Assembly: GCA_951799405.1 (NCBI GenBank)
Contig: OX637357.1
Span: forward strand, 1,240,001 to 1,304,000
Reading direction: 5' to 3'
Source of the DNA: Agapetus fuscipes
Lineage: Eukaryota > Arthropoda > Insecta > Trichoptera > Glossosomatidae
Length of the DNA: 64,000 nt
A program made the position numbers and the translations under genes. Under the pieces are notes generated by a model. That model saw only the letters and a list, made by a program, of their open reading frames with translations. It was not told where the DNA came from and ran no database searches. Shown here piece by piece: positions 20,268-31,397 of the stretch. The first letter of the stretch is position 1. Each line of letters opens with the position of its first letter.

Positions 20268-20953
20268 CCAGTCCGTAGTTCAGTGGTAACACTTCGGACT
20301 CTGAATGGAAGGTTGTGGGTTCGAATCCCGGCGGAGCACAAAAAATATACCATTTTTTATTTTCAAATTTGCTCTTCGCTGGGCTTAAAAATTCATACAC
20401 CTTTACCAATGACCGGTCACCAAAGGTCCATCCAGCCTAAAAGCAACTGGGTCTTGCTTGAGAATTGGCGCTTTGTATTGACGACGACCAAGCTCGTAAA
20501 AAGGTCGATAGCTCAATTGGTTGAATGCTTGCATTCCATGCCGAGAACAAGGGTTCGATCTCAAGGTGTACTCAGCTTTCACAAGAAATGAGAAGGAGCT
20601 GGGAAGCCCCCACTTAAACTGAAAGTGGTTGGTGTGAGGCTGGCCCCCTTAGCCGTAAAAATAAACAGGTCCCGAATTGCCACATTTAAAAAAAAAAAAA
20701 AAAGATTTGTGGAAAGGAATGCAATCCACCAACCTATTTTGCCTGGCCAGTTGTCTTCATGCGAAAGCAGAAGCTTGTGTGCATGCAACAGCATCTGTTG
20801 AACCAGGGTCGAAGTTAACATCGCGAGATTCGAACCAACGTTATCTGGTTCCAAATAACCTGACTTGATCCTCGCGGCCATAACACCGACACATGCGACC
20901 CCTTCGGGAATAACGCAGGCAAGAAGTTACACTATATGCGTAGCTTAGTTGCG
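20268..20953 (+). mobile_element. F2-F3 dimeric SINE carrying a nested F4 SINE
   Basis: F2 head (CAGTCCGTAGTTCAGTGGTA; GGGTTCGAATCCC) and core to GACCAAGCTCGTAAAAA at about 20498, then an F3 head (GGTCGATAGCTCAATTGGTT) and body. The F4 insertion at 20686-20889 separates GCCACAT from ACATGCGACCCC. F3 ends at TAGCTTAGTTGCG. Confidence 0.85.
20686..20889 (-). mobile_element. F4 SINE inserted in F3, CACAT duplication
   Basis: Minus strand: head CGGTGTTATGGCCGCGAGGA, B box GGTTCGAATCTCG, body CTTCGACCCTGGTTCAACAG ... CCTTTCCACAAATC, then a poly(A) tail. CACAT flanks both sides (20681-20685 and 20890-20894). Confidence 0.85.
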
Positions 20954-20991
20954 TATAACATTGTATTTGCTTTAAACGCAAAACGCAACTA

Positions 20992-21313
20992 AGCTACACA
21001 TATAGTGCAACTTCTTGCCTGCGTTATCCTCGAAGGGGTCGCATGTTGTAGTTCTGGACCTATTTTTTTTTACGGGTAAGGGGGCCGGTCTCACACCAAC
21101 CACTTTCAGTTGAAGTGGGGGTTTTCCAGCAACCGGGGGGGCTGTTTCTCATTTATTGTGAAGGCTGAGTAAGCCTCGAGATCGAACCCTTGCTCTCGGC
21201 ATGGAATGCAAGCATTCTACCAATTGAGCTATCGACCTTTCTACGAGCTTGGTCGTCGTCGCTACAAAGCGCCAATTCTCAAGCAAGATCCAGATGCTGT
21301 AAGGCTGGATGGT
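20992..21313 (-). mobile_element. F2 core-F3 SINE, inverted relative to the previous copy
   Basis: Reads outward from CGCAACTAAGCTACACATAT through the F3 head (GATAGCTCAATTGGTAGAAT on minus) to the F2 core, ending at CATCCAGCCTTAC. It lies tail to tail with 20268-20953. Confidence 0.85.
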
Positions 21314-21459
21314 TCTTTAGCAGGCGCGTGCATAGGGCATAGGCAAATTCATTTCAGAATAAATATTTTCTCCTATTACTTAAAAATAATTCATCTGAAA
21401 TTGACAGAAGTGCTAACGATGGCTCCAATAGAACTTAAATTTTAATTTTAATCTTAATA

Positions 21460-21541
21460 TCAAGCTTAAATATTTTTTTTTACCATTTATTGCCTACCTA
21501 TTAGGCGCATGTGCCTGTATGGGATGCACGCCCCTGTCCTT
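21460..21541 (-). repeat. Dispersed repeat, also at 47878-47955
   Basis: The two copies share CAAGCTTAAAT, ATTGCCTACCTATTAGGCGC and TGTATGGGATGCACGCCCCT in opposite orientation. Class unknown. Confidence 0.6.
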
Positions 21542-21545
21542 TAGT

Positions 21546-22189
21546 GTTTAATGATCTAAAAAAAAATTGAACAGAACAATATGAAAACGTAGATTTGCGG
21601 CGTCATTCTCATATTAATACTTTTCCTTTTTTCTTAGATAGCAAGCGATATTGACAAAGCACGCACACGTTTAAGGATAAACAGATTCAGAATCGGGAGT
21701 GATATCCATCTCAATCCAATGTACAAAATATCCCATTTAAACTAAGCCATCACGTCTGCTGAGAAATGTATGCATACTGAAACAGCTCCTCTTGCGAGCG
21801 TTTAAGCTTTGCTACATTTTTTTATGGTTGAGTTGAAACGTAGATTTGTAGGATTGGCCGTAAATAGCGATAGATCCTTGGATTTCCATACAAAGGCCGT
21901 ATATTCTTCCTTCACTTTCTTTTATCTTTAGTAGGAAATACGTAATCGCTCCTCGGCCCCAATTTATACTTGTTTACTACGTAAAATAAAAAGGCCATCC
22001 TTGATGTGAACCATCCTAACCCCCCGAGGCGCCTATTTCGATAAAGCAGTGATGGACAAACTTTTTATTACCAAGCGTTCGCACGTTGGGCGCCAGTGCT
22101 ATGTTTAGAATCGATGAAGCTCCTCCAGGGTAATAAATCTAAATCGAAATCTAATTTGCAAAGATATATAAAATCTATGTATATATAAT
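21546..22189. other. Unassigned stretch
   Basis: A 37-codon frame follows an acceptor-like CCTTTTTTCTTAG at 21640, but nothing supports it as an exon. CCCCCGAGGCGCC at 22020 is the only GC-rich spot. Confidence 0.3.
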
Positions 22190-22445
22190 ATATATGTATG
22201 TATATATCAACTTAAAATATTTTTATTTTTTTCAAAACGTAGTTTTATTTTAACAATAATTTGATCTACCTCAAGAACTTTCGACCTTCAAGATTCAGGT
22301 TATTATCAAGAGTCTTGAAAGTCGAAAGTGCTTGAGGTAGATAAAATTGTTGTGAAAATAAAATACGTTTTGAAACAAATATTTTATTTTAAATTAAAAT
22401 GAATTTTCACTGTGTGAATACACAAACCCTACAAAATCTAATATA
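22190..22445. repeat. Foldback repeat related to 16975-17199, copy 3
   Basis: Long inverted repeat: CAAAACGTAGTTTTATTTTA ... TTGATCTACCTCAAGAACTT on the left, and CTTGAGGTAGATAAAATTG ... AAATAAAATACGTTTTG on the right. The centre has CTTGAAGGTCGAAAG-type motifs. The outer end ATGAATTTTCACTGTGTGAA plus TACACAAAC matches the other copies. Confidence 0.6.
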
Positions 22446-22954
22446 TCCCCCTATAATATAAAACCCCCTATAATATAAAATGCAACGGCCTCCCCATACA
22501 AAATAGTTGTGCGTTAATGGCATTCAAACTGAAGAACTCCTGAACAGATGCACGTCATATTCACAACAAATATTGTTCAGGACTTGGGATGTGCTTCCTC
22601 ATCATTAGTAGATTTTAAATTGTTGTTTTTTAAATAAATAAACATGATCAATCACAACACCTTTTTATGTAAAACCTATGCGAGAAACAAAACTCATTTT
22701 GACATTCGAATTTCAAATAAATTGCCAGCACTTCAACATAGGCTTCAAAGTTGCCATCGTTGCCATTGCCAAGTCGATTATTTTTCGGTTGAATTCCGTT
22801 GAGTACCTACCTATATTCTTTATTTATTTCAAAATTATACTTCAACCAGTTATAACATGTATTTTTTAGAAATAATGACGATCGATTAGGTCAACTTTTT
22901 ATATGAAACCGTACTTATTGCGGCATTTAATTTTTTTAAAGTATTATTACAATA

Positions 22955-25215
22955 TACAATCTAAGTTGCATAGACGCATTAACATTTATAATTCATATTC
23001 AATGCACTCCTCTTCGGAGACACGAGTGAGTTTGCGCTTACAAATCCTGCATGTGTATTTACAAATAAAAATTTCAGCCTCTCATGACCATAATAAGCCC
23101 TGCAACTTTTGCTGACCTTTTCAGAAACAGGGGACACATTTGTTAAGTGAACCCATTTATGCGATATGGGTGATAAGCCTCATACTAACCCTTAAGTCAA
23201 GGAATTTGAGTTTGAAAAATCCTTAAACAACGGTAATCTTAATTTATAATCTAAAGTTGCAAAAAAAGTTATTTGATGATTCAAATTGAATGCACGCCCA
23301 CAAACTGGCAAATGTCATTTCACGCTAACATATAGTTGTGGCGCTTGATTTTTTTTAAATATTAGAATATATAATCTAAGTTGCACAGATACAATAACTT
23401 TTATAATTCATATTCAATGCATGCCCCCCTAGAGACACGAGTGGGTACGCGCTTATTAATGCTGCATGTGAACTTACAAATTAAAATTAAGGCCTCTAAT
23501 GAACATAAGCCCTGCAACTTTGGCCAACCTTTTCAAAAACAGGGGGAACATTTGTCAAGTGAACCATTTTTTTCGATATGGGTATTCAAGCTCATACTTA
23601 CCTATCCGTCAAGGATTTGAGTTTGAAAAATCCTTCAACAACGTTAAATTTAATTTATAATCTAAAGTTGCAAAAAAAGTTATTTGATGATTCAAATTGA
23701 ATGCACGCCCACAAACTGGCAAATGTCATTTCACGCTAACATATAGTTGTGGCGCTTGATTTTTTTTAAATATTAGAATATATAATCTAAGTTGCACAGA
23801 CACAATAACTTTTATAATTCATATTCAATGCATGGCCCCCTGGAGACACGAGTGGGTTCGCACTTATAAATGCTGCATGTGAACTTACAAATTAAAATTA
23901 AGGCCTCTAATGAACATAAGCCCTGCAACTTTTGCCAACCTTTTCAAAAACAGGGGAAACATTTGTCAAGTGAACCATTTTTTGCGATATGGATATACAG
24001 GCTCACACTAATATATAAGTCAAGGAATTTGAGTTTGAAAAATCCTTCAACAACGTTAAATTTAATTTATAATCTAAAGTTGCAAAAAAAGTTATTTGAT
24101 GATTCAAATTGAATGCACGCCCACAAACTGGCAAATGTCATTTCACGCTAACATATAGTTGTGGCGCTTGATTTTTTTTAATATTAGAATATATAATCTA
24201 AGTTGCACAGATACAATAACTTTAATAATTCATATTCGAGACACGAGTGGGTTCGCACTTATAAATGCTGCATGTGAACTTACAAATTAAAATAAAGGCC
24301 TCTAATGAACATAAGCCCTGCAACTTTTGCCAACCTTTTCAAAAACAGGGAAACAATTTGTCAAGTGAACCATTTTTTGCGATATGGGTATTCAGGCTCA
24401 TACTTACCTATAAGTCAAGGATTTGAGTTTGAAAAATCCTTCAACAACGTTAAATTTAATTTATAATCTAAAGTTGCAAAAAAAGTTATTTGATGATTCA
24501 AATTGAATGCACGCCCACAAACTGGCAAATGTCATTTCACGCTAACATATAGTTGTGGCACTTGATTTTTTTTAAATATTAGAATATATAATCTAAGTTG
24601 CACAGATACAATAACTTTTATAATTCATATTCAATGCATCCCCTGGAGACATGAGTGGGTTCGCGCTTATAAATGCTGCATGTAAACTTAAAAATTAAAA
24701 TTAAGGCCTCTAATGAACATAAGCCCTGCAACTTTTGCCAACCTTTTCAAAAACAGGGGAAACATTTGTCAAGTGAACCATTTTTTGCGATATGGGTATT
24801 CAAGCTCATACTTACCTATCCGTCAAGGATTTGAGTTTAAAAAATCCTTCAACAATGTTAAATTTAATTTATAATCTAAAGTTGCAAAAAAAGTTATTTG
24901 ATGATTCAAATTGAATGCACGCCCACAAACTGGCAAATGTCATTTCACGCTAACATTTAATTGTGGCACTTGATGTTTTTAATTTTAGAATATAAATCTA
25001 AGTTGCATACATACATTTTATAATTCATATTCAATGCATGTTCCCAAGCAGACATGAGTGACTTTGCGCTTACAAATGCTGCATGTTTAATTACAAATAA
25101 AAATTTCAGCCTCTCTTGACCATAAGCCCTGCAATTTTGCCGACCTTTTCAGGAACAGAGAAACATTCGTTCAGTGAACATTTTTTTAGGTATGGGAGGT
25201 CAGCCTCATACCTCA
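22955..25215 (-). repeat. Tandem array, about five units of ~394-412 bp, each with an F1 copy
   Basis: The landmark TTGAGTTTGAAAAATCCTT recurs at 23206, 23617, 24029, 24423 and (diverged) 24831, giving periods of 411, 412, 394 and 408 bp. Each unit holds a minus-strand F1 copy (ATAATCTAAGTTGCACAGAT ... CAAGTGAACCATTTTTTGCG) plus a spacer with a second shorter F1-like start (AATCTAAAGTTGCAAAAAAA ... CACGCCCACAAACTGGC). The unit at about 24190 lacks the AATGCAT segment. Unit 1 and the last unit are more diverged, as expected at array edges. Confidence 0.88.
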
Positions 25216-25366
25216 TGCTTCATACAAGATACTCAGAACATGAAAGAACTAAATAACCCTTTTACCGCAATTTTTTTTTCAAATTACTTCTTAAAGCATT
25301 TAATTACTATGAAGGAGGTCTGAGGAAAAATTATTGCGAAGCCAGACTTACACTGCCCGAAGGGCC

Positions 25367-25404
25367 TAGCAGACAACCGTACGCAGTACGGTCAGTCTGC
25401 TAGT
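25367..25404. repeat. Short near-perfect palindrome
   Basis: CTAGCAGACAACCGTAC and GTACGGTCAGTCTGCTAG are inverted copies with one or two differences around a GCA centre, followed by (TA)n. Confidence 0.7.
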
Positions 25405-25419
25405 GTATATATATATATC

Positions 25420-25607
25420 ATTTTAAATTCATATTAAATGCATTCACACAAGCAGACACGTATAAGTTCGCACTACCACATGCCGCATGTGGACCTACAA
25501 TATAAAAACCCAACCTCAAATGAACATAAGCCCTGCAACTCTTGCCGACCTTCCCTGAAACAGGGGTGATATTCGCAAAGTGAACCATTTTTTACAGTAT
25601 TACTTAC
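25420..25607 (-). mobile_element. F1 SINE-like, lacks both extreme ends
   Basis: TAAATTCATATTAAATGCAT through CCATTTTTTACAGTAT. Confidence 0.8.
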
Positions 25608-25625
25608 AAACTTGCAAGGACACGC

Positions 25626-26125
25626 TCCTTGACTGATAGCTTGGTATGAGACTGATTCCTCGTGCTGTAAAAAATGGCTGACTTTTGCCAATGCCACCCC
25701 GTTTCAGGGGAAGGCGGCAGGAGTTGAAAGGTCTATGTTCATGTGAGGATTTGTTTATTTGTATGCACACTTGCAGAATGTGTAAGCGCGAACTAACACG
25801 TGTCTGTTTGCATGGGCATGCACTTAGTAATTTGAATCATAAATGCTAGCATAATCGCACGTTTAATAAAAAAGAGCAATAACTCAAAAAACAAGAATGT
25901 TGGGAAATCACGTTTGAAGTTCAGACAACCAGTACAACTTGTATGGAATGAAAAAGGCGACCGATGTTTTATCTCGGTCATATTCGTCCAAATTGAACGG
26001 CTGTCGCATTCTACCTATTCTTCTCGCATTGTTCTTGCGTTTTATTACAAAATCTCGATTTTCCCAATTTTCGAGTTATTTCTCTTTATTATTAAGCGTG
26101 CAATATCTTTGCAACCTAGATTACG
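25626..26125 (+). mobile_element. F1 SINE-like copy interrupted by MITE M2
   Basis: F1 from TCCTTGACTGATAGCTTGGT to ATTTGAATCATAAATGC (25845), then M2, then ATATCTTTGCAACCTAGATT (26103-26123), the F1 3' end. Confidence 0.8.
25856..26101. mobile_element. MITE M2, copy 2
   Basis: Starts CGCACGTTTAATAAAAAAGA and ends TTTATTATTAAGCGTGC. The core is nearly identical to copy 1, including ACAACCAGTACAACTTGTAT and CCTATTCTTCTCGCATTG. The target duplication is not clean (ATAAT/AATAT). Confidence 0.8.
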
Positions 26126-26430
26126 GTCACCACGAAAAAAAAGTGAACGGAGATTTTTCTTTGGCACTCTAGCGTCTCGTGACCTATAGTTCGCCATCAC
26201 TGCCGCAGATAGAGGTTTCCCCTGTTCCATCGGCCTCTAATGTATTCCATCATATGCGCATATATTTATTTCTCCCGATAATATTCCTCAATTTATCACT
26301 CCCACAGAGGAATCCACGCGAGAGTGCTCGGCCTCTTACCGCCATCTACGCCGAGAGCTCCGTGCCTACAGAAGTTTTGATGTATTACCATGAAGTTGGA
26401 GAAGTTGTGCTTTGTAAATTAAATGATAAA

Positions 26431-26658
26431 ATAAATATCGGTGCTATGGCCGAGGGGTTAATTCGCATGTTCGACTAGCGTATTTGTAACCGGATAACGT
26501 TGGTTCGAATCTTGCGTCTAGCCCACTTGACCATAACTTCGACCCTGGTTCAACAGATGCCATTGCATGCACACAAGCTTCTGCTTTCGCATAAAGACAA
26601 CTAGCCAGGCAAAATAGGTTGGTGGTTGCATTCCTTTCCACAAATCTATTAAAAAAAT
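26431..26658 (+). mobile_element. F4 SINE with 10-bp target duplication
   Basis: Head GGTGCTATGGCCGAGGGGTT (A box with the GGCCGAG of Ser/Leu-type tRNAs), long variable-arm-like region, B box GGTTCGAATCTTG, body CTTCGACCCTGGTTCAACAG, end CTTTCCACAAATC then A-rich. AAATGATAAA lies on both sides (26421-26430 and 26659-26668). Confidence 0.88.
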
Positions 26659-26668
26659 AAATGATAAA

Positions 26669-26962
26669 TTATGAATTTTCAGCTGATTGGCTTGGTCCAC
26701 GACCGACTTGAAATTAGGCCGAAGTAATTTTGTTGACCCACTTGTGTGACGTCACATCTCCAGGCAGGATCTAACGCTAATTCTTTGATGGATGTGTAAC
26801 GTCTTTCCGACCGGAGATTAGGGAGGACGTACGTTATCTGGCGTACACTCCTTGGCCATTTATTTATTGATTCGTTTGAACGAATTCTCAAAAATCCCTT
26901 GACACACATGGTAACCCATAAGTTTTGAGGCGAGCTACAGTTGACAGAGAGCTAGTACCCTG
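26669..26962. other. Unassigned stretch with a 76-codon minus-strand frame
   Basis: Frame 26909-26679 (minus) opens with ATG and reads protein-like (INKWPRSVRQITYVLPNLRS), but I see no family motif, splice site or poly(A) signal. It may be an old element. Confidence 0.25.
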
Positions 26963-27187
26963 AGTACGAGTTGCAAAACTTAAGTAAAGTAAAGGTTACG
27001 GAAGTATTGAAGAGTGATTTTCCCCAAAATCTGCCGTTTTTGTTTTTTTAAACTTGATTTTCTACATCACTGTAACTCTTCTGCTAACATCATAAAGTGT
27101 AAGAAATAAAAACGGCAGATTTTGAGAAAAATCATTCTTTAATAATTGCCGTAAACTTAACTTTACTCAAGTTTTGCAACTCGTACT
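26963..27187. mobile_element. MITE M7 (TIR AGTACGAGTTGCAAAACTT)
   Basis: 225 bp that is almost all inverted repeat, with arms of about 85 bp. Both contain the AAAATCTGCCGTTTTT segment (inverted on the right) and the end AAGTTTTGCAACTCGTACT. Loop about 60 bp. Confidence 0.82.
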
Positions 27188-27256
27188 AAGGGATGGTTGT
27201 CAAAATATATCAATCATCGAAATATTTCACATTTGGGCTGGAAGTCTCGATGGCCG

Positions 27257-27415
27257 TCGGTAGATCTAATCTATCTTTTATTTGGAGATAGGACAGAATA
27301 AAACATGACAATGCATTAACAGATGATACATTATATACGGAACAACGATCAGCTGTTCACCTCGCGCCATGTTTTATTCCGTTCTTTGTTCAAATAGATA
27401 CGATTTGATCTATCT
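27257..27415. mobile_element. MITE-like foldback M8 (TAGATCTAATCTATC...)
   Basis: Imperfect inverted arms of about 45 bp: TAGATCTAATCTATCTTTTA ... AGAATAAAACATG on the left, CATGTTTTATTCCG ... ACGATTTGATCTA on the right. Confidence 0.6.
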
Positions 27416-27585
27416 GAGCACACATTGTGTGGAAAAAAATACCAGCTTCTACATATTGGTTGTTCATCAAAATAATTACGTAAGAATAATTTCACAAATC
27501 TTTTTTATAAGCTTACTTAAAATTAAAGTAGATTTAAAAAACGTGTAGATTATCTTCGAGATAGATCATGTGAAGGTTGATAGCG

Positions 27586-27733
27586 ATGGACCTTTGGTTT
27601 TCGGTCTTTGGAATATGAATTTTTCAAGTGAGCGAAGAGTATATTTGAAAATATAAATATTTGTTCTCTGTCGGGATTCAAGCCCACAACCTTCCATTTA
27701 CGAGTCTGAAGCGTTACCACTAGACTACGGACC
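27586..27733 (-). mobile_element. F2 SINE head and core, 3'-truncated
   Basis: Minus strand: ACGGTCCGTAGTCTAGTGGT and GGGCTTGAATCCC, then the GCGAAGAGTATATTTG region inverted; it ends at GGTCCATCGC. It lies head to head with the copy at 27775. Confidence 0.8.
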
Positions 27734-27774
27734 GTTCTCTCTACAGGTTTCTAATTTAGATTTTCAATGCCCGG

Positions 27775-28185
27775 AAGCAACACTTCGCACTTGTAAATGA
27801 AAGGTTGTGGGTTCGAATCCCGGCGAAATACAAAAAATATACCATTTATATTTTCAAATGTGCTCTTTGCTGAATTAAGCCTGTACCTAAAGTCCACCCA
27901 GCCCTACAGCAACTGGGTCTTGCTTGAGAATCGGCGCTTTGTAGTGACGACCAAGCTCATACGAAGTCCGGTTGATAGCTCAGTTGGTAGAATGCTTGCA
28001 TTTCATGCCGAGAGCAAGGGTTCGATCCCCAACGAGGGTGTCAGAAATGATTTCCCGTTTCGGTGTATATTTCAAACCCAAAATATATATACCGGCACCT
28101 GTAACCTGTAAAATAAATAGGTCTCGAATCACCACATGCGATAGCGCAGGCATGAAGTTACACTATATGTGTGGCTTAGTTTTTT
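27775..28185 (+). mobile_element. F2-F3 dimeric SINE
   Basis: The F2 head has lost its A box (starts AACACTTCGCACTTGTAAAT); the B box GGGTTCGAATCCC is intact. After GACCAAGCTCATACGAAG comes the F3 head GGTTGATAGCTCAGTTGGTA with B box GGGTTCGATCCCC, then the F3 body to CTATATGTGTGGCTTAG. Confidence 0.85.
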
Positions 28186-28189
28186 TATG

Positions 28190-28418
28190 TGAATTTTGGC
28201 GAGTCTTGTTGTATGGCTAGGCGCTGTGGGGTCCTGAATGACAAGATAAGCCATGTCAACTTCTGTCGTAGTCCCAAGTCAGGTAAAGCAGGGGACGGAC
28301 AACTGGCTGAAGGAAAAAGACGAAATCCAAGATGTTATCCGGCGCCGTGACGTAGGTGAATTTATTTCTTTTCACGTTAGGAAATACTCAAGGGTACAAT
28401 ACCTACATATCTCCACTT
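28190..28418. other. Unassigned stretch with mixed short frames
   Basis: A 63-codon plus frame starts at ATG 28253 and runs into M1, so its end is not native. The GC-richer part (28210-28345) is not a recognised repeat; it could be an old coding remnant. Confidence 0.25.
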
Positions 28419-28658
28419 TGAAGGTACAACTGAATGAGTGCTGATTCACAGATTTGAGAAATCGTTTATCAAACAATTTATTGGGTGTAACTTCTCATAG
28501 TAAGTGAACTCATTATAAGGCAGTGCTCATGAAAAACTTGTAAACTACAAGATTTTCACACTTTTATAGTGTTTTATAACGTGAAAAATAATAAAAAAGG
28601 AACATTTATCTAAGAAACCCATGTTAGTTTAGTATGACACTTATTCAGTTTTACCTTA
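28419..28658 (+). mobile_element. MITE M1, complete
   Basis: The left TIR (GAAGGTACAACTGAATGAGTG) and right TIR (inverse CACTTATTCAGTTTTACCTTA) bound about 240 bp. This copy gives the empty-site reference for the LINE inserted in M1 at 34712. Confidence 0.82.
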
Positions 28659-28685
28659 GATGTCAATATCAACAATATCAACCGG

Positions 28686-29059
28686 TCAACGACGTTAGCC
28701 ATGTTGAAAGCACCGGTTCCCATAGATCACCGAAGTTAAGCAACATTGGGCGTGGTCAGTGCTTGGATGGGTAACCGCTCAGGTACACCGCGTGTCGTTG
28801 GCATCTTGGACCGGTCCGTACTCCGTAGTGGCAACACTTCGGACTCGTAAATGGAAAGTTGTGGATTCGGATCCCGGCGGAGCACAAAAATATACCATTT
28901 ATATTTTCAAATATGCTCTTCGCTGGGTTGAAAAATTCATAAACCTTTACCAAAGACCGGTAATCAAAAGGTCCATCCAGCCTTACAACAACTGGGTCTT
29001 GCTTGAGAATTGGCGCTTTCTACAGCGACGACCAAGCTCGCAGAGGGCTCTTGAGGTGT
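28686..29059 (+). mobile_element. F2 SINE with 5S rRNA head, tail A truncated
   Basis: 28686-28802 is 5S-like: CACCGGTTCCCATAGATCAC, CGAAGTTAAGCAACATTGGG, TTGGATGGGTAACCGC, ACACCGCGTGTCGTTGGC. The F2 tRNA-like head starts at 28811 (GGTCCGTACTCCGTAGTGGC) with B box GGATTCGGATCCC, then core and tail A, cut at CTTGAGGTG. An F1 tail (TCTAATCTAATC) is joined with no gap. Confidence 0.88.
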
Positions 29060-29326
29060 CTAATCTAATCTAATCTAATCTAAGCTGCAAAGATACATAT
29101 CATTTAAGATTTATATTAAAATAATGCATTCCCACAAGCAGACATGTATACTTTCGCGCTAACACATGCCGCATGTGGGCCTACAATATAAAAACCCAAT
29201 CTCAAATGAACATAAGCCCTGCAACTCTTGCCGTCCTTCCCTGAAACAGGGGTGACATTGGCAAAGTGAACCATTTTTTTACAGTATGGGTGGTCAGCCG
29301 CATACCTACCTATAAGTCAAGGAACA
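29060..29326 (-). mobile_element. F1 SINE-like, full copy with four TCTAA tail units
   Basis: TCTAATCTAATCTAATCTAA precedes GCTGCAAAGATAC. The other end is ACCTACCTATAAGTCAAGGAAC. Confidence 0.9.
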
Positions 29327-29390
29327 TGGAGGAACCATGGAGTATGCAAATAAAATGAATGTTTGGATAAACAAAGACAACATGTTTAGA

Positions 29391-29602
29391 ATCTAAGTTG
29401 CAAATATATATTACATTTAAGATTCATATTAAATGCATTCCCATAAGCAGACACATCTTAGTTCGCGCTTACATAGGCCGCTTGTGGACCTATAACATAG
29501 AAACCCAACCTCGAATGAACCTAAGCCCAGCAACTCTTGCCGACCTTCCATGAAGCAGGGGTGACATTGGCAAAGTGAACCATTTTTACGGTATGGTTGC
29601 AG
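29391..29602 (-). mobile_element. F1 SINE-like, lacks its 5' end
   Basis: AGAATCTAAGTTGCAAATAT to CCATTTTTACGGTATGG; the GTCAGCCTCATACC end is missing. Confidence 0.82.
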
Positions 29603-30121
29603 ATTCTTTATGTTTTAATTGTCGTAAGTTCACATAACCTTTTAGCTTTTAAAGTTGTAAAATTCGAAATTATCGTAGTGAAACATGGCAACCTTCGGAT
29701 TGGAATTAAATTTTAAGCATAAAGATTTATTATGGCTTCCAGAGTTTAAGGAAAAGGCTGTAAAATTTATTATATAACTTGCTTCCTCACTCGCCTAATG
29801 TACCAAAAAAGTATAAAACTGTACTCTGAAGGAGAGCGTTCCACCACAAATGTATGGAGAGTAAAACAGCGAATCTTGAGAGTGTTTAAGGTGTCGTACA
29901 TTGTTTTGTTTAACTCTTTGGCTTAATTTTAAAGAAAGGTTTTGGAACTTGGGGAACAATTTGCGGTTTCGTGACTCTGAATTTCAAAGAAACAATAATT
30001 TCTTTATGGTTGAGATTGTTCTGGTAATGAGCGATTAGGTTCTTTTGCCAGTTTTTTTTTGTAATTTTCTCATTACTTTCAAGGGTTTTTTTCTGATATG
30101 TTTTTTACTTTCTAGGGGTGA
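29603..30121. other. AT-rich stretch, nothing recognised
   Basis: Shares GTATAAAACTGTACTCTGAA ... AATGTATGGAGAGTAAAACA with 14850 and 16378, so part is a dispersed repeat of unknown class. Confidence 0.35.
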
Positions 30122-30375
30122 TTAATCTAATTTAATGTAATCTAATCAAAGTTGCAAAGATATGTTACATTGAGGATTTACATTATATGCATTCTCAGAA
30201 GCAGACACGTACAAGTTGGCGCTTGCACATGCCGCATGTGAACCTATAACATGAAAACCCAAATCTCAAATGGACAATGGACATACACCCTGCAACTCTT
30301 GCCGTCCTTCCCTGAAACAGGGGTGACATTGGCAAAGTGAACCATTTTTTTCAGCATGGGTGGTCAGCCGCATAA
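30122..30375 (-). mobile_element. F1 SINE-like, nearly full copy
   Basis: Tail AATCTAATTTAATGTAATCTAATC. Contains a duplicated TGGACAATGGACATACA. Confidence 0.85.
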
Positions 30376-31397
30376 CAAATGTTTCAGAGTTAGATAACAT
30401 TCAATGCTTGTTTCCAAAAAACCTTTAAGGTTTTTTAATTGCCATTTCTATCTACTGATTTAGGGTATTCCATCTGCAATTTCCATCACTTTGTGAGGGT
30501 TTTTCTTCTCTGTCCTGCTGATTGACACAATTAATAATATAACAGCCACTTTAATATGTTTACTTTTATTCCTTTCACAATGTATACACAATAAACCACA
30601 GCACAATAATATTAATTATTCTTAATTACACAGGCTTGTGGCTATCCCGCCTGGCAAGCTTTTTCTCTCTTTCTTATATTCTTTTGTTTTCCTTTTCATT
30701 CAAATTCAAATCTCATGTTCCATTTTACCTAACAAACAAATCCATCTCGTTACAATACACCTCCTTCCTCTCATAAAAAAAAAACATTCCTAATTTTTTT
30801 TTTTTTTCTTTTACAATGAGTAAATAATGTATCATAATGCTCAGCCGGCGCCACATATTTTGTTTTATTTTAAGGATAAATTTCAAAAATATGAAAATAA
30901 AAAAAAACCTGTTTCTGATACATTATTCAGTCATTAATACATTTTTTTTAACAATGCCAATTATTTTCATACTAAAATTAATATATATTTTTTTTTAACA
31001 CAAATTTCATATTCAATATTATAAACAATATTTGTTTTTTTTTAAATACTTAATTCAACAATTCAAAATAATCAAATAACAATACATAATAAACATTCAC
31101 CAGTTAATTAATCAATTCATTAAAATAACTTTTTTTTTTTTTTATACATGTATCACATCTTTCCCAATATTTAAATTTATTTAAAATTTATTTTTCATTA
31201 ATAAATTTATCAGTCCATCAATTTTTTTAAAAACTTTACCTTCATATGTAATACTTTGTTTAATTTATGTTTCATACCTTCATTCATGCAATGTTTCATA
31301 ATTCATTCTTTCACTGATCACTTTTATATCAACTTTCACCGTATCATTCATCACCTCAAATTTTTCATACACATGAAAATATGTTTTTTTTTTTTTG

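Noticed and set aside
22955..25215. CRISPR array
   Set aside because: Repeat units are about 400 bp and contain SINE sequence; no short direct repeats with unique spacers.
26300..26478. Exon starting after an acceptor-like ATCACTCCCACAG on the plus strand
   Set aside because: The frame stays open for about 40 codons but runs directly into the F4 SINE; no donor, no motif, no partner exon.
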